DNA from: Oceanicola sp.
GTDB lineage: Bacteria > Pseudomonadota > Alphaproteobacteria > Rhodobacterales > Rhodobacteraceae
DNA length: 39,465 nucleotides
Direction: 5' to 3'
Assembly (NCBI GenBank): GCA_022447275.1
Contig: JAKVBK010000029.1
Location: 1-39,465, forward strand
Numbering within the stretch: position 1 is the stretch's first letter; each line of letters opens with the position of its first letter. The notes beneath the pieces are model-generated. The model ran no database searches. It saw only the letters and a list, made by a program, of their open reading frames with translations, and was not told where the DNA came from. The position numbers and the translations under genes were made by a program. This document shows positions 23,905 to 35,066 of this stretch, one piece after another.

Positions 23905-24780
23905 TCACTCGTCCAGCAAAGCCAACAGATATTGCCCATAATGGGTTTTCCTGAAGACTTGGGCGCGGGCGCGCAGCTGATCTGCGTCGATCCAACCCGC
24001 CTGGAAAGCGATCTCTTCCGGGCAGCCGGTTTGCAGGCCCTGCCGATCCTGCAAAGTGCGGACAAAGTTTCCCGCATCGAGGAGCGAGGCATGCGTGCCC
24101 GTATCCAGCCAGGCATACCCGCGGCCCATCTGCTGCACGCGCAGTGTGCCCTCACCCAGGTACATGTCCAGCAGTGAAGTGATTTCCAGTTCGCCCCGGT
24201 CGGAGGGCTGGACGCGCGCGGCTTTCTCCGGGGCGCTCCCGTCGAGGAAATACAGGCCGGTCACCGCATAGTTGGACGGCGGCACCTGTGGTTTCTCTAT
24301 GATGGTTTCCACATTTCCAGCTGCATCGAAGGCGACAACGCCGTAGCGCTCCGGGTCGGAGACGCGGTACCCGAAGACGGTGCCGCCCGTGGCTTGGCTG
24401 TCGGCAGCGTGCAGCAGATCGGGCAGGGCGTGGCCGAAAAAGACATTGTCGCCCAGCACCATGGCCGACGGAGCGCCGTCCAGGAAATCCCGACACAGTA
24501 GGTAGGCCTGAGCCAGCCCATCTGGGGAGGGCTGCACGATATAGGTGAAGCGAAGCCCCCATTGCTGGCCATCGCCCATCAAGCGCTGGAATTGTGCCTG
24601 ATCTTCGGGTGTCGTGATAATCGCGATCTCTCGGATGCCGCTGAGCATCAGAACCGACAGAGGGTAAAAGATCATCGGTTTGTCATGCAGCGGCAGCAGC
24701 TGCTTGGAGACACCCATGGTGATCGGGTAGAGCCGTGTGCCAGACCCACCTGCCAGAATAATGCCTTTTCGATCGGTCAT
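23905..24780 (-). CDS. rfbA: Glucose-1-phosphate thymidylyltransferase
   Basis: A 291-residue enzyme that makes dTDP-glucose, the first step of dTDP-L-rhamnose synthesis. The nucleotide-binding motif is LAGGSGTRLYPIT (9-21), followed by K26 in SKQLLP, VLGDNVFFG and EKPQVPPSNYAVTGLYF. The length is normal. Its start overlaps the rfbD stop (ATGA), and it is the last gene of the leftward rfbC-rfbB-rfbD-rfbA operon. The 137 bases behind it, up to the CAP gene, contain a perfect CG-rich palindrome (23864-23877) but no T-run. Confidence 0.95.
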   Translation of the reverse strand: MTDRKGIILAGGSGTRLYPITMGVSKQLLPLHDKPMIFYPLSVLMLSGIREIAIITTPEDQAQFQRLMGDGQQWGLRFTYIVQPSPDGLAQAYLLCRDFLDGAPSAMVLGDNVFFGHALPDLLHAADSQATGGTVFGYRVSDPERYGVVAFDAAGNVETIIEKPQVPPSNYAVTGLYFLDGSAPEKAARVQPSDRGELEITSLLDMYLGEGTLRVQQMGRGYAWLDTGTHASLLDAGNFVRTLQDRQGLQTGCPEEIAFQAGWIDADQLRARAQVFRKTHYGQYLLALLDE

Positions 24781-25637
24781 TTGAGGGCTCCCAGTTCAAA
24801 CAGGATGTCATGCAGGCCCACGCGCCAGTCTGGCTGGGGCAAGCCGAAGGCCGCAAGGGTGCTTGCGTTATCAAGCCGCGAATTCAGGGGGCGTGTCGCG
24901 GGGGTTGGGTAGGCGCTGCTGGGGATATCGGTCACAGTGCAGCCAAGGCCCGCCTGAGAAAAGATTTCCCGCGCAAACCCCGCCCAGGAGACATCCGGCG
25001 CGCCGGAGACGTGATAGATGCCCGACTTTTCCGGAGTGTCCTGCAAACGCGCGGCCGCAGATATACAAGCCCGGGCAAGATCAGCCGCTGGGGTTGGCCC
25101 GCCGATCTGGTCGGCAACGACGGACAGGTTGTCCCGCTCTGCGCCAAGCCGCAGCATCGTCTTTACGAAATTGTTGCCATGGGCAGAGACGACCCAACTG
25201 GTGCGCAGAATTGCATATGCCCCACCGGCCGCCGCGACCGCCTGTTCGCCAGCAAGTTTGGTGCGCCCATAGGCCCCCATGGGCCCCGTGGCAGCGGCTG
25301 GGGCAAACGGGGCATCGCCGCGGCCGTCAAAGACATAATCCGTGGACACATGGACCAGAGGCAGGCCTTTCTTGGCGGCTGCGCGTGCAATGGCGCCGGG
25401 CGTCTCAGCATTGATGCGTTGCGCAAGCGCCTCTTCGCTTTCGGCCTTGTCCACGGCGGTGTAGGCCACGGCATTGATAACGGCATCCGCCGCGCTGCGC
25501 TCAACCTGCGTGGCACAGGCCTGAGGGTCTGAGAAATCTGCGTCTTCGCGGCCCAGCAGCGTCATTGTATGGGCGCCCTCATGGCGGGCCAGTTCCTGGG
25601 CCAGTTGGCCTGTTTTTCCGAATACGAGGATCTTCAT
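24777..25637 (-). CDS. rfbD: dTDP-4-dehydrorhamnose reductase
   Basis: A 286-residue short-chain dehydrogenase of the RmlD type, which reduces dTDP-4-dehydrorhamnose to dTDP-L-rhamnose with NAD(P)H. The nucleotide-binding motif is FGKTGQLAQEL (6-16), STDYVFDG (98-105) is the active-site segment, and Y123 and K127 form the YxxxK pair (YGRTKLAGE). It lies 12 bases after rfbB and overlaps rfbA through ATGA. Confidence 0.94.
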   Translation of the reverse strand: MKILVFGKTGQLAQELARHEGAHTMTLLGREDADFSDPQACATQVERSAADAVINAVAYTAVDKAESEEALAQRINAETPGAIARAAAKKGLPLVHVSTDYVFDGRGDAPFAPAAATGPMGAYGRTKLAGEQAVAAAGGAYAILRTSWVVSAHGNNFVKTMLRLGAERDNLSVVADQIGGPTPAADLARACISAAARLQDTPEKSGIYHVSGAPDVSWAGFAREIFSQAGLGCTVTDIPSSAYPTPATRPLNSRLDNASTLAAFGLPQPDWRVGLHDILFELGALK

Positions 25638-25649
25638 GGCATGCGGACC

Positions 25650-26690
25650 TTATGCTCCGGTGCCAAGTCGCGCGCCCACGCCGTCGCGGGACTGGAGGGC
25701 GCGCCACCAAGCTTCGTTGTCGAGATACCACTGCACCGTCTTGTCGAGGCCTTCCTCTACTGTGACTGAGGGCCGCCAGTTGAGCTCTGTTCGAATGCGG
25801 GTGGGATCAATTGCATAGCGGGCATCATGGCCCGGCCGGTCGGTGACGAAGGTGATCAGGCTTTCATAGGGCGCAGGCCCCGGGCGCTTTTCATCAAGAA
25901 TGCTGCAGATCGTGCGGACCAGCTCGAGATTGCTGCGTTCATTCTCCCCGCCAATGTTGTAGCTGCGCCCCACCTCGCCCGCGCGCAGCACGGTGAGAAG
26001 GGCGTCGGCGTGATCTTCCACGTAAAGCCAGTCACGCACATTGTCGCCGGTGCCATAGATCGGGATTTGTTGCCCGGCCAGCGCTTTCAGGATCACCACG
26101 GGGATGAGTTTTTCGGGGAAGTGGTAGGGCCCGTAATTGTTGGAGCAATTCGTCAGCACCACAGGCAGGCCGTAGGTTTCATGCCAAGCCCGTACAAGGT
26201 GATCGCTGGACGCCTTTGAGGCCGAATAGGGCGAGCGCGGATCGTAGGGCGTGTCTTCGGTGAACATGCCGCTCGGCCCGAGCGAGCCGAACACCTCGTC
26301 CGTGGAGATATGGTGAAACCGGAAGCTGTCTGGTTTGCCTTGCGTGCTCCAATAGGAGCGGGCGGCCTCCAGAAGGGTGTAGGTGCCGGTGATATTGGTC
26401 TCGATAAAGGCGGACGGCCCATCAATGGACCGATCCACATGGCTTTCGGCGGCCAGATGCATGATGGCATCGGGTTGATGCGCCGCAAGGATCCGATCCA
26501 GTGCCGCGCGATCGCAGATATCGGCCTGCTCAAACGTGTAAAGCGGACTGTCGGCCACGCTGGCAACATTGTCGAGGCAGGCGGCATAGGTCAGCTTGTC
26601 GAGGTTGACGACGTCGAGGCCACTGGTAACAGCCTGGCGCACCACGGCCGACCCGATGAAGCCTGCCCCTCCGGTTACGAGAAGTTTCAT
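25650..26690 (-). CDS. rfbB: dTDP-glucose 4,6-dehydratase
   Basis: A 346-residue NAD-dependent extended short-chain dehydrogenase that makes dTDP-4-keto-6-deoxyglucose. The NAD-binding motif [11 protein letters not shown] is at residues 7-17, STDEVFGS is the active-site segment, and [20 protein letters not shown] contains the Tyr-Lys pair. [17 protein letters not shown] is diagnostic for RmlB. GGAG eight bases upstream supports the start. It lies 52 bases after rfbC. Confidence 0.95.
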   Translation of the reverse strand: MKLLVTGGAGFIGSAVVRQAVTSGLDVVNLDKLTYAACLDNVASVADSPLYTFEQADICDRAALDRILAAHQPDAIMHLAAESHVDRSIDGPSAFIETNITGTYTLLEAARSYWSTQGKPDSFRFHHISTDEVFGSLGPSGMFTEDTPYDPRSPYSASKASSDHLVRAWHETYGLPVVLTNCSNNYGPYHFPEKLIPVVILKALAGQQIPIYGTGDNVRDWLYVEDHADALLTVLRAGEVGRSYNIGGENERSNLELVRTICSILDEKRPGPAPYESLITFVTDRPGHDARYAIDPTRIRTELNWRPSVTVEEGLDKTVQWYLDNEAWWRALQSRDGVGARLGTGA

Positions 26691-26742
26691 GGCTGGTTCT
26701 CCAGTGGCTTAAGGGCTGGGCAATTCAGCGATGCAGAATGTC

Positions 26743-27309
26743 TCATGATGGTGCGTTCCAGACAAACGGGCTGTCGAGTTCAGCCAGAGCCGGGGCAATG
26801 GCATCCTTCTCCGACAGCACGGCCTCTCCGTCGAAGCCCCAGTCGATCCCGATCGCAGGGTCATTCCAAAGCAGGGCACCTTCCGTGGCCGGTGCGTAGA
26901 AGTCCGAGCATTTGTAGATGATTTCGGTGTGTGGCGCGCGGGTGATAAAACCATGGGCCATCCCGGCGGGGGCCAGCAATTGTTTGCCGTTTTCAAAACT
27001 CAGCTCGGCGCCAACCCATTTGCCATAGGTGGGAGAGCCCTTGCGGATATCGACCACCACATCAAACAGACAGCCGCGGCCGCAGCGCACAAGTTTGTCC
27101 TGCGCGTGGGGTGGCGCCTGAAAATGCAGGCCGCGTACGGTGCCTTCGGTCTCGGAGAGAGAATGATTGTCCTGCACGAAGGCCGTTTCAACACCCTGCG
27201 CAGCAAGCGCCTTGGCGTTGTATGTTTCGGCAAAGAAGCCGCGCGCATCGCCGAAACGGCGCGGGGTGATAATCAAAACTCCGGGAATGGCTGTGGTCTC
27301 AACCTGCAT
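26743..27309 (-). CDS. rfbC: dTDP-4-dehydrorhamnose 3,5-epimerase
   Basis: A 188-residue cupin epimerase, first gene of the leftward rhamnose operon. Family markers are RGFFAETYN (24-32), FVQDNHSLS (44-52), RGLHFQ with the catalytic H62, K72 in DKLVRC, and FDVVVDIRKGSPTYGKWVG (82-100). TTAAAGG six to seven bases before the ATG supports the start. No clear promoter was seen in the gap of about 315 bases to rimP; that gap is otherwise the rimP leader. Confidence 0.95.
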   Translation of the reverse strand: MQVETTAIPGVLIITPRRFGDARGFFAETYNAKALAAQGVETAFVQDNHSLSETEGTVRGLHFQAPPHAQDKLVRCGRGCLFDVVVDIRKGSPTYGKWVGAELSFENGKQLLAPAGMAHGFITRAPHTEIIYKCSDFYAPATEGALLWNDPAIGIDWGFDGEAVLSEKDAIAPALAELDSPFVWNAPS

Positions 27310-27452
27310 CTCTACACCTTTAACAATCTCACGCGCCTATCGCACAGATTCGGGCGCAATGCACCCGGGGCTGTTCGGACAAAATGGAAGTTGTTGCCGC
27401 GCCGCAGTCCGAGCCGACTCGCAGTGTTTTTCTGATGCGTGCCGCGCGCGGT

Positions 27453-27604
27453 TACAATCGGAAACCGCAGAATTGTGGGCGAGGGTAACTGCGCCCTTGC
27501 GCAAAGGCACCAATGGGCCTATGTACCCCATCAACAGCGGCCCGCCGGCGTCCACAACCGGCAGCCACCGGAACATTCCATCGGGCCGCGCGCCCGATTT
27601 TTTG
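27453..27604 (+). promoter_or_regulatory. Structured rimP leader with candidate transcription attenuator
   Basis: A -10-like TACAAT (27453-27458) suggests transcription from about 27465, giving a leader of about 160 bases. Its 3' part is a perfect terminator: ATCGGGC/GCCCGAT (27580-27586 and 27592-27598, 5-base loop) with a run of six Ts (27598-27603), only 21 bases before the rimP start. A second element, GCGGCCCG (27537-27544), is fully complementary to CGGGCCGC (27582-27589), which covers the left arm of the terminator, so it would act as an antiterminator. GGGCC (27515-27519) can in turn bind GGCCC (27539-27543) and free the terminator. Smaller hairpins (GGGCG/CGCCC near 27477-27496; GCCGG/CCGGC near 27544-27562) fill the leader. 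The rest of the gap back to rfbC (27310-27452) shows nothing. Confidence 0.65.
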
Positions 27605-27624
27605 TTTCCGCTGGAGCCCGGCCC

Positions 27625-28227
27625 ATGTCCGAAGTTCTCTCTGACCTGATTGCCAAGACGCATATCGACCGCCGCATGGCTGAGATCATCACGCCCGTGA
27701 TCGAAGATCTGGGTTTTGAGCTTGTGCGCGTCCGCCTGATGTCTGGCAAGACCAAGACATTGCAGATCATGGCTGAACGGCCGGAGGGGGGCATCGAGGT
27801 GGATGATTGCGCCGCAATTTCCACGGCTGTCTCTGCTGTGCTGGATGTCGAAGACCCGATCGAAGATATGTACACATTGGAAGTGTCTTCGCCCGGCATT
27901 GACCGTCCCCTGACCCGCCTGAAGGATTTCGAGGTCTGGGATGGCTATGAGGCCAAGATCGAGACCACCGAGATGATCGATGGGCGCCGCCGCTTTAAAG
28001 GCAAGTTGGCCGGCACCGCAGACGGTGAAGTTCTTGTAGAAATTGAAGAAAAAGGTGAGCTGATCATCATTGGTCTGGCGTTTGACTGGTTGTCGGATGC
28101 CAAGCTGGTGCTCACAGATGAGCTGATCTCGGAAATGCTCAAAGCCCGCAAGGAAGCCGGCGTTTTGAATGAATCTGCGTTCGATAGCATCGAACAGGAC
28201 ACAGCCCCCCAAGAGGAGGAAAACTGA
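27625..28227 (+). CDS. rimP: Ribosome maturation factor RimP
   Basis: A 200-residue 30S assembly factor. Markers are [15 protein letters not shown] (24-38), [20 protein letters not shown] (59-78), and [14 protein letters not shown] (84-97), which is diagnostic. The C-terminus is rich in acid residues (PQEEEN). GGAG eight bases upstream of the ATG supports the start; the open frame goes back to 27439 but through the leader. It is the first gene of rimP-nusA-ylxR-infB and lies behind the attenuator-like leader; nusA starts one base after the stop. Confidence 0.93.
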   Translation: MSEVLSDLIAKTHIDRRMAEIITPVIEDLGFELVRVRLMSGKTKTLQIMAERPEGGIEVDDCAAISTAVSAVLDVEDPIEDMYTLEVSSPGIDRPLTRLKDFEVWDGYEAKIETTEMIDGRRRFKGKLAGTADGEVLVEIEEKGELIIIGLAFDWLSDAKLVLTDELISEMLKARKEAGVLNESAFDSIEQDTAPQEEEN

Positions 28228-28228
28228 T

Positions 28229-29839
28229 ATGGCCATTACCTCTGCAAACCAGCTTGAACTGCTGCAAACCGCTGAGGCCGTTGCCCGCGAGAAGATGATC
28301 GACCCCGCGTTGGTCATCGAAGCGATGGAAGAAAGCCTCGCCCGGGCGGCAAAGTCCCGCTACGGCGCCGAGATGGACATCCGTGTTTCCATCGATCGCC
28401 GCACCGGTCGGGCCACCTTCACGCGTGTCCGCACAGTGGTTGAAGACGAAGCGCTGGAAAACTACCAGGCAGAGCTGACAGTGGAGCAGGCCAAGCCCTA
28501 TCTCGCAGAGCCGCAGGTGGGCGATGAGATTCGCGACGAGGTGCCGCCCGTCGAACTTGGCCGGATCGCGGCGCAATCGGCCAAGCAGGTGATCCTGCAA
28601 AAGGTGCGCGAAGCGGAGCGTGACCGCCAGTACGAGGAATTCAAGGATCGGGCCGGCACGATCATCAATGGCCTCGTCAAGCGCGAGGAGTACGGCAACA
28701 TCATCGTGGATATTGGCCGCGGTGAGGGCATTCTGCGCCGCAATGAGAAGATTGGCCGCGAAAGCTATCGCAATGGGGATCGGATTCGCTGCTTCATCAA
28801 GGATGTGCGCCGCGAGACGAAGGGTCCGCAGATCTTCCTGAGCCGGACAGCGCCTGAATTCATGGCGGAACTCTTCAAGATGGAAGTGCCGGAAATCTAT
28901 GATGGCATCATCGAGATCAAGGCCGTTGCTCGCGATCCCGGATCACGCGCCAAGATCGCCGTGATTTCCTATGATGGCTCGATTGACCCCGTCGGCGCCT
29001 GCGTTGGTATGCGCGGCAGCCGCGTGCAGGCCGTTGTCAACGAATTGCAGGGCGAAAAGATCGACATCATCCCGTGGAACGAAGATCAGCCAACCTTCCT
29101 TGTGAACGCTCTGCAGCCTGCCGAAGTGTCCAAGGTGGTGCTTGATGAGGAAGCCGAACGCATCGAGGTGGTTGTGCCCGATGAGCAGCTGTCGCTGGCC
29201 ATTGGCCGCCGGGGTCAGAACGTACGTCTGGCCTCTCAGCTGACGGCGCTGGATATCGACATCCTCACCGAGGAAGAAGAATCCGCACGGCGTCAGGCCG
29301 AGTTCGAAGAGCGGACAAAGCTGTTTGTCGACGCGCTCGATCTCGACGAGTTCTTTGCCCAGTTGCTGGTGTCGGAAGGCTTCACCAACCTCGAGGAGGT
29401 TGCCTATGTGGAGCTGGACGAACTGCTGGTGATCGACGGTGTGGACGAATCCACCGCCGAGGAGCTTCAGGCCCGTGCCCGCGATCATATCGATGCGATC
29501 AACCGCAAGGCCATGGAAAACGCCATTGCCCTGGGCGTCGAGCAGTCGCTGATCGATTTCGAAGGCCTCACGCCGCAGATGATCGAAGCGCTGGCAAATG
29601 ATGGCGTGAAAACGCTGGAAGACTTTGCCACCTGCGCAGACTGGGAACTGGCCGGCGGCTGGACCACCGAAGGGGGGGAGCGCATCAAGGATGACGGTGT
29701 GCTTGAGCCCTTTGATGTGAGCCTTGCTGAGGCGCAGGACATGATCATGACCGCACGCGTCGCGCTGGGCTGGGTGGATCCTGAGGATCTGGTCGCCCAG
29801 ACCGAAGAAGACGAAACCGAAGAGGATGCGGAGGCCTGA
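28229..29839 (+). CDS. nusA: Transcription termination/antitermination factor NusA
   Basis: A 536-residue RNA polymerase-binding protein that modulates pausing, termination and antitermination. The N-terminal domain (from MAITSANQLELLQTAEAVAR) is followed by an S1 domain (about 135-200: IINGLVKREEYGNIIVDIGR), KH domains (about 230-345, with DPVGACVGMRGSRVQAVVNE, and LAIGRRGQNVRLASQLTA), and an acidic C-terminus with two helix-hairpin-helix-like repeats. AGAGGAGG nine bases before the ATG is a strong ribosome binding site. NusA could in principle act on the terminator in its own operon leader. Confidence 0.95.
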   Translation: MAITSANQLELLQTAEAVAREKMIDPALVIEAMEESLARAAKSRYGAEMDIRVSIDRRTGRATFTRVRTVVEDEALENYQAELTVEQAKPYLAEPQVGDEIRDEVPPVELGRIAAQSAKQVILQKVREAERDRQYEEFKDRAGTIINGLVKREEYGNIIVDIGRGEGILRRNEKIGRESYRNGDRIRCFIKDVRRETKGPQIFLSRTAPEFMAELFKMEVPEIYDGIIEIKAVARDPGSRAKIAVISYDGSIDPVGACVGMRGSRVQAVVNELQGEKIDIIPWNEDQPTFLVNALQPAEVSKVVLDEEAERIEVVVPDEQLSLAIGRRGQNVRLASQLTALDIDILTEEEESARRQAEFEERTKLFVDALDLDEFFAQLLVSEGFTNLEEVAYVELDELLVIDGVDESTAEELQARARDHIDAINRKAMENAIALGVEQSLIDFEGLTPQMIEALANDGVKTLEDFATCADWELAGGWTTEGGERIKDDGVLEPFDVSLAEAQDMIMTARVALGWVDPEDLVAQTEEDETEEDAEA

Positions 29840-29872
29840 TCGGCCTGCGCGTAAGGGTTAGGAACGCACCTG

Positions 29873-30500
29873 ATGGCCAGAGGCGGAAAGAAACGCGATA
29901 TCGATGCAGAGTCCGAGCGGCGCTGCATCGTCACGCGTGAAAGCGCGGGTAAACCCGGGCTGATCCGCTTTGTTGTGGGGCCTGAAGGGGCGCTCGCCTT
30001 TGACTTGGCTGAAAAATTGCCCGGGCGTGGCATGTATGTGACGGCCACGCGCGCCTGTTTGGACGAAGCTGTAAAAAAGAACAGCTTTTCTAAGGCCGCG
30101 CGGACGCAGGTGATCTTGCCGGATGGCCTGCCAATGCTTATAGAACAAGCCTTGGTGCGCCGGGTGGTTGATCTGATATCCCTTGCGCGCAAGGCCGGAA
30201 GAGCGGTTTCGGGCTACGAAAAGGTAAAGGGCTGGCTTCTGACCGAAGACGTGCGCGCCCTGATTCAAGCCCGTGATGGATCTGCCCGCGGAAAGACAAA
30301 ACTGACCACGCCCGAGGGCGCCAAATACATCGGATGCCTCACCGCAGATGAGCTTGGCGCCGCTTTTGGGCGAGAGAACACCATTCATGCTGCCCTTACG
30401 GGTGGTGGACTCACGAAACGTGTTATACTAGACGCCGCAAGATTAGCGGGTCTTCGCGACAACCACGGGGCCTCGGCCTCGGAAAGGACGAATGGATCGC

Positions 30501-30514
<14 letters not shown>
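29873..30514 (+). CDS. RNA-binding protein, YlxR (DUF448) fused to L7Ae-like domain
   Basis: A 213-residue protein. The N-terminal YlxR domain has [20 protein letters not shown] (15-34) and [18 protein letters not shown]. The usual second cysteine of CxxCR is replaced (CIVTR). The C-terminal half (about 85-180) fits an L7Ae/YlxQ-type RNA-binding domain: [20 protein letters not shown]. The two are separate proteins in Bacillus but fused here, as usual for alphaproteobacteria. AGGA lies about nine bases before the ATG. It starts 33 bases after nusA and overlaps infB by 14 bases (23 if infB starts at 30492). Confidence 0.9.
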
Positions 30515-33017
<2,503 letters not shown>

Positions 33018-33035
33018 GGCGCTGACAAGAAACAC

Positions 33036-33066
33036 AAAAAAGCGGGCCCGGTGCCCGCTTTTTTTG
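33036..33066. terminator. Bidirectional terminator after infB
   Basis: AGCGGGC/GCCCGCT (33041-33047 and 33053-33059, 5-base loop) is flanked by a run of As on the left and a run of Ts on the right. It can end infB and also the leftward small gene at 33134. Confidence 0.9.
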
Positions 33067-33133
33067 TTTAGTCTAAACGTATTCTATGCGCATTTCGCCC
33101 GGCCTGATTTCCCCAAATCGCCGGACGAGGTGC

Positions 33134-33268
33134 TTATGAAGTTGTCGGAACCGGTGTCCCGGCGAACAGTTCTTGGCCTACTCGCACGATCATTTTCCCA
33201 TTCGAAAGGCTCTTCACGAAGATCCCCTGAATGGTCACCGAACTCCCAACAGTCACGGTTCTCAACAT
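33134..33268 (-). CDS. Conserved-looking small protein of 44 residues
   Basis: A short frame on the minus strand, too short for usual ORF cut-offs. It reads MLRTVTVGSSVTIQGIFVKS, then SLSNGKMIVRVGQELFAG and TPVPTTS. The pattern of alternating hydrophobic and polar residues with glycines at turns suggests a small beta-rich fold. ATGAGGAGAGAAGG before the ATG gives a very good ribosome binding site. The infB terminator lies 68 bases behind its stop and works on this strand too. No cysteines, signal peptide or membrane segment are seen. Function unknown. The region upstream (33269-33422) holds TTGACG with no matching -10. Confidence 0.68.
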   Translation of the reverse strand: MLRTVTVGSSVTIQGIFVKSLSNGKMIVRVGQELFAGTPVPTTS

Positions 33269-33422
33269 AGCCTTCTCTCCTCATCCCTAAGGTTAACATA
33301 AGCTTTCTGCGATCATAGAAAAGACATTTATTCGTCACAGAGCCGTCAAAGGCGCTTATTTTCCTAGCAAACCGCGAAGTTTGGCGGGTTTTTGCCAAGG
33401 GCTGCGCAGGCCGCTCAGGTCA

Positions 33423-33824
33423 TTAAAGCCAGTCTCTCAGGATCGGCAGCAGCGGAATATCGGCCGGCGGCATGGGGTAATTGGACAGATCTGCTGCGCG
33501 GACCCATTTCAGCGCCTGCCCTTCCTTTGACATGGGAATGCCTTCCCACTTCCGGCAGGCAAAAAGTGGCATCAAAAGATGGAAATCCTCGTAGGCATGG
33601 CTGGCGAAGGTAAGGGGGGCGAGGCAACTGGCCCAGGTGTCGATCCCAAGCTCTTCCTGCAACTCGCGGATCAGCGCAGCTTCGGGGCTTTCCCCAACCT
33701 CCACCTTGCCGCCCGGAAACTCCCACAGGCCGGCCATGGACTTGCCTTCGGGCCGCTGGGCCAGCAGGACACGCCCATCCACATCGATCAGGGCAACGGC
33801 GGAGACGAGGATGATCTTCGTCAT
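33423..33824 (-). CDS. mutT: 8-oxo-dGTP diphosphatase, MutT type
   Basis: A 133-residue Nudix enzyme that removes oxidised guanine nucleotides from the pool. The Nudix box is intact (about residues 38-60: GGKVEVGESPEAALIREL and QEELGI), preceded by GLWEFPGG, typical of MutT. The start at 33824 (MTKIILVSAVALID) overlaps the argJ stop (ATGA). The frame continues to 33872 inside argJ, but the family begins at the later ATG. It is the last gene of leftward ppiC-argJ-mutT. Confidence 0.92.
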   Translation of the reverse strand: MTKIILVSAVALIDVDGRVLLAQRPEGKSMAGLWEFPGGKVEVGESPEAALIRELQEELGIDTWASCLAPLTFASHAYEDFHLLMPLFACRKWEGIPMSKEGQALKWVRAADLSNYPMPPADIPLLPILRDWL

Positions 33825-35062
33825 GACCGGTAATCCGCATTGATCGAGATGTAGGCGTGGGTCAGATCGCAAGTCCAGGCGGTGAAGCTGGCCGCGCCAA
33901 TGCCAAGATCGACAGTGATCTCCAAATCCTGCTGCGTCATGTATTCGGCGCCCGCGTCTTCAGTATAGCTTTCGGCCACCCAGCCCTGCTCGGCCACAAG
34001 AATATCGCCGAAGCTGATCGACAGCGCATCGCGATCTGCCTGCGCCCCTGACTTCCCGATGGCCATGACGATGCGGCCCCAATTTGGATCCTCACCGGCA
34101 ATCGCCGTCTTTACGAGCGGCGAGTTAGCGATCGCCATGGCGGCACGTTTTGCATCAGCGGTGTCGGCAGCGCCGCGCACGGTGACCTGCACAAACTTGC
34201 TGGCCCCTTCGCCGTCGCGCACAAGCTGCTGTGCCAAATCAAGCAAGACGCCGTGCAGCGCTTCGCGGAAGGCGGGCAGATGCTCCGCGCTCAGGGAAAC
34301 ACCCTTGCCCGTGGCAGCCAGCATCAGGCTGTCTGAGGTGGAGGTGTCGCTGTCCACGGTTACGGCGTTGAAGGTCGTGTCGACCATCTCGGAGAGCAGG
34401 TCTGCAAGCAACTCCTGCGGGATTGCGGCATCTGTGAAGACATAGGCCAGCATGGTGGCCATATCCGGCGCAATCATGCCCGAGCCCTTGGCGATCCCTG
34501 AAATATGGATTGGGCCCGCATCGGTTTCCACCGTGGCGGTCGCGCCCTTTGGGAAGGTGTCCGTTGTGCGGATGGCCTCAGCCGCATTGGCAAGCCCGTC
34601 CGGGGCCAAGCTGCCAACCAGCTGTCCAAGGGCATCGGTGATGCGATCATGGGGCAGCCGCTCGCCGATCACGCCCGTAGACGCTGTGAAGACCCGATTA
34701 GCCGGAACATCTGCTGCCTGTGCCACTGCGGCGCAAATAGCCTCAACCGCACCTTCACCAGCCCGCCCCGTGAATGCATTGGCGTTGCCCGCATTGACGA
34801 GGATCGCGGCTGGCCCATGCTCGGCTGCGCCAAAGCCACGGGCAAGCTTGTCCTGACAATCCAGCACCGGGGCCGAACGCGTGGCAGAGCGGGTGAACAC
34901 CCCGGCAACGGTTGCGCCCGGTGCAAGCAGGGCAAGCATCACGTCGGGCCGCCCTGCATAGCGCACGCCCGCCGCCACCGCGGCAAACTGTGCGCCCTCA
35001 ATCGGGGCAAGCGCAGGGAAGGCGGCAGGGGCGAGCGGGGAAACCGGCAACGGGTCGGCCAT
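33821..35062 (-). CDS. argJ: Bifunctional glutamate N-acetyltransferase / ornithine acetyltransferase
   Basis: A 413-residue arginine-synthesis enzyme that recycles the acetyl group from acetylornithine to glutamate. The self-cleavage site and nucleophilic threonine lie in KGSGMIAPDMATMLAYVF (about 195-212). NAGNANAFTGRAGE (88-101), STGVIGERLP (128-137), and EDPNWGRIVMAIGKSG are family markers. AGGA eight bases upstream supports the start. It lies four bases behind ppiC and overlaps mutT by ATGA. Confidence 0.95.
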   Translation of the reverse strand: MADPLPVSPLAPAAFPALAPIEGAQFAAVAAGVRYAGRPDVMLALLAPGATVAGVFTRSATRSAPVLDCQDKLARGFGAAEHGPAAILVNAGNANAFTGRAGEGAVEAICAAVAQAADVPANRVFTASTGVIGERLPHDRITDALGQLVGSLAPDGLANAAEAIRTTDTFPKGATATVETDAGPIHISGIAKGSGMIAPDMATMLAYVFTDAAIPQELLADLLSEMVDTTFNAVTVDSDTSTSDSLMLAATGKGVSLSAEHLPAFREALHGVLLDLAQQLVRDGEGASKFVQVTVRGAADTADAKRAAMAIANSPLVKTAIAGEDPNWGRIVMAIGKSGAQADRDALSISFGDILVAEQGWVAESYTEDAGAEYMTQQDLEITVDLGIGAASFTAWTCDLTHAYISINADYRS

Positions 35063-35066
35063 GGGC

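Noticed and set aside
33084-33398. A 104-codon minus-strand frame behind infB
   Set aside because: Its sequence looks random. The overlapping 44-residue frame in another phase has a far better ribosome binding site and composition.
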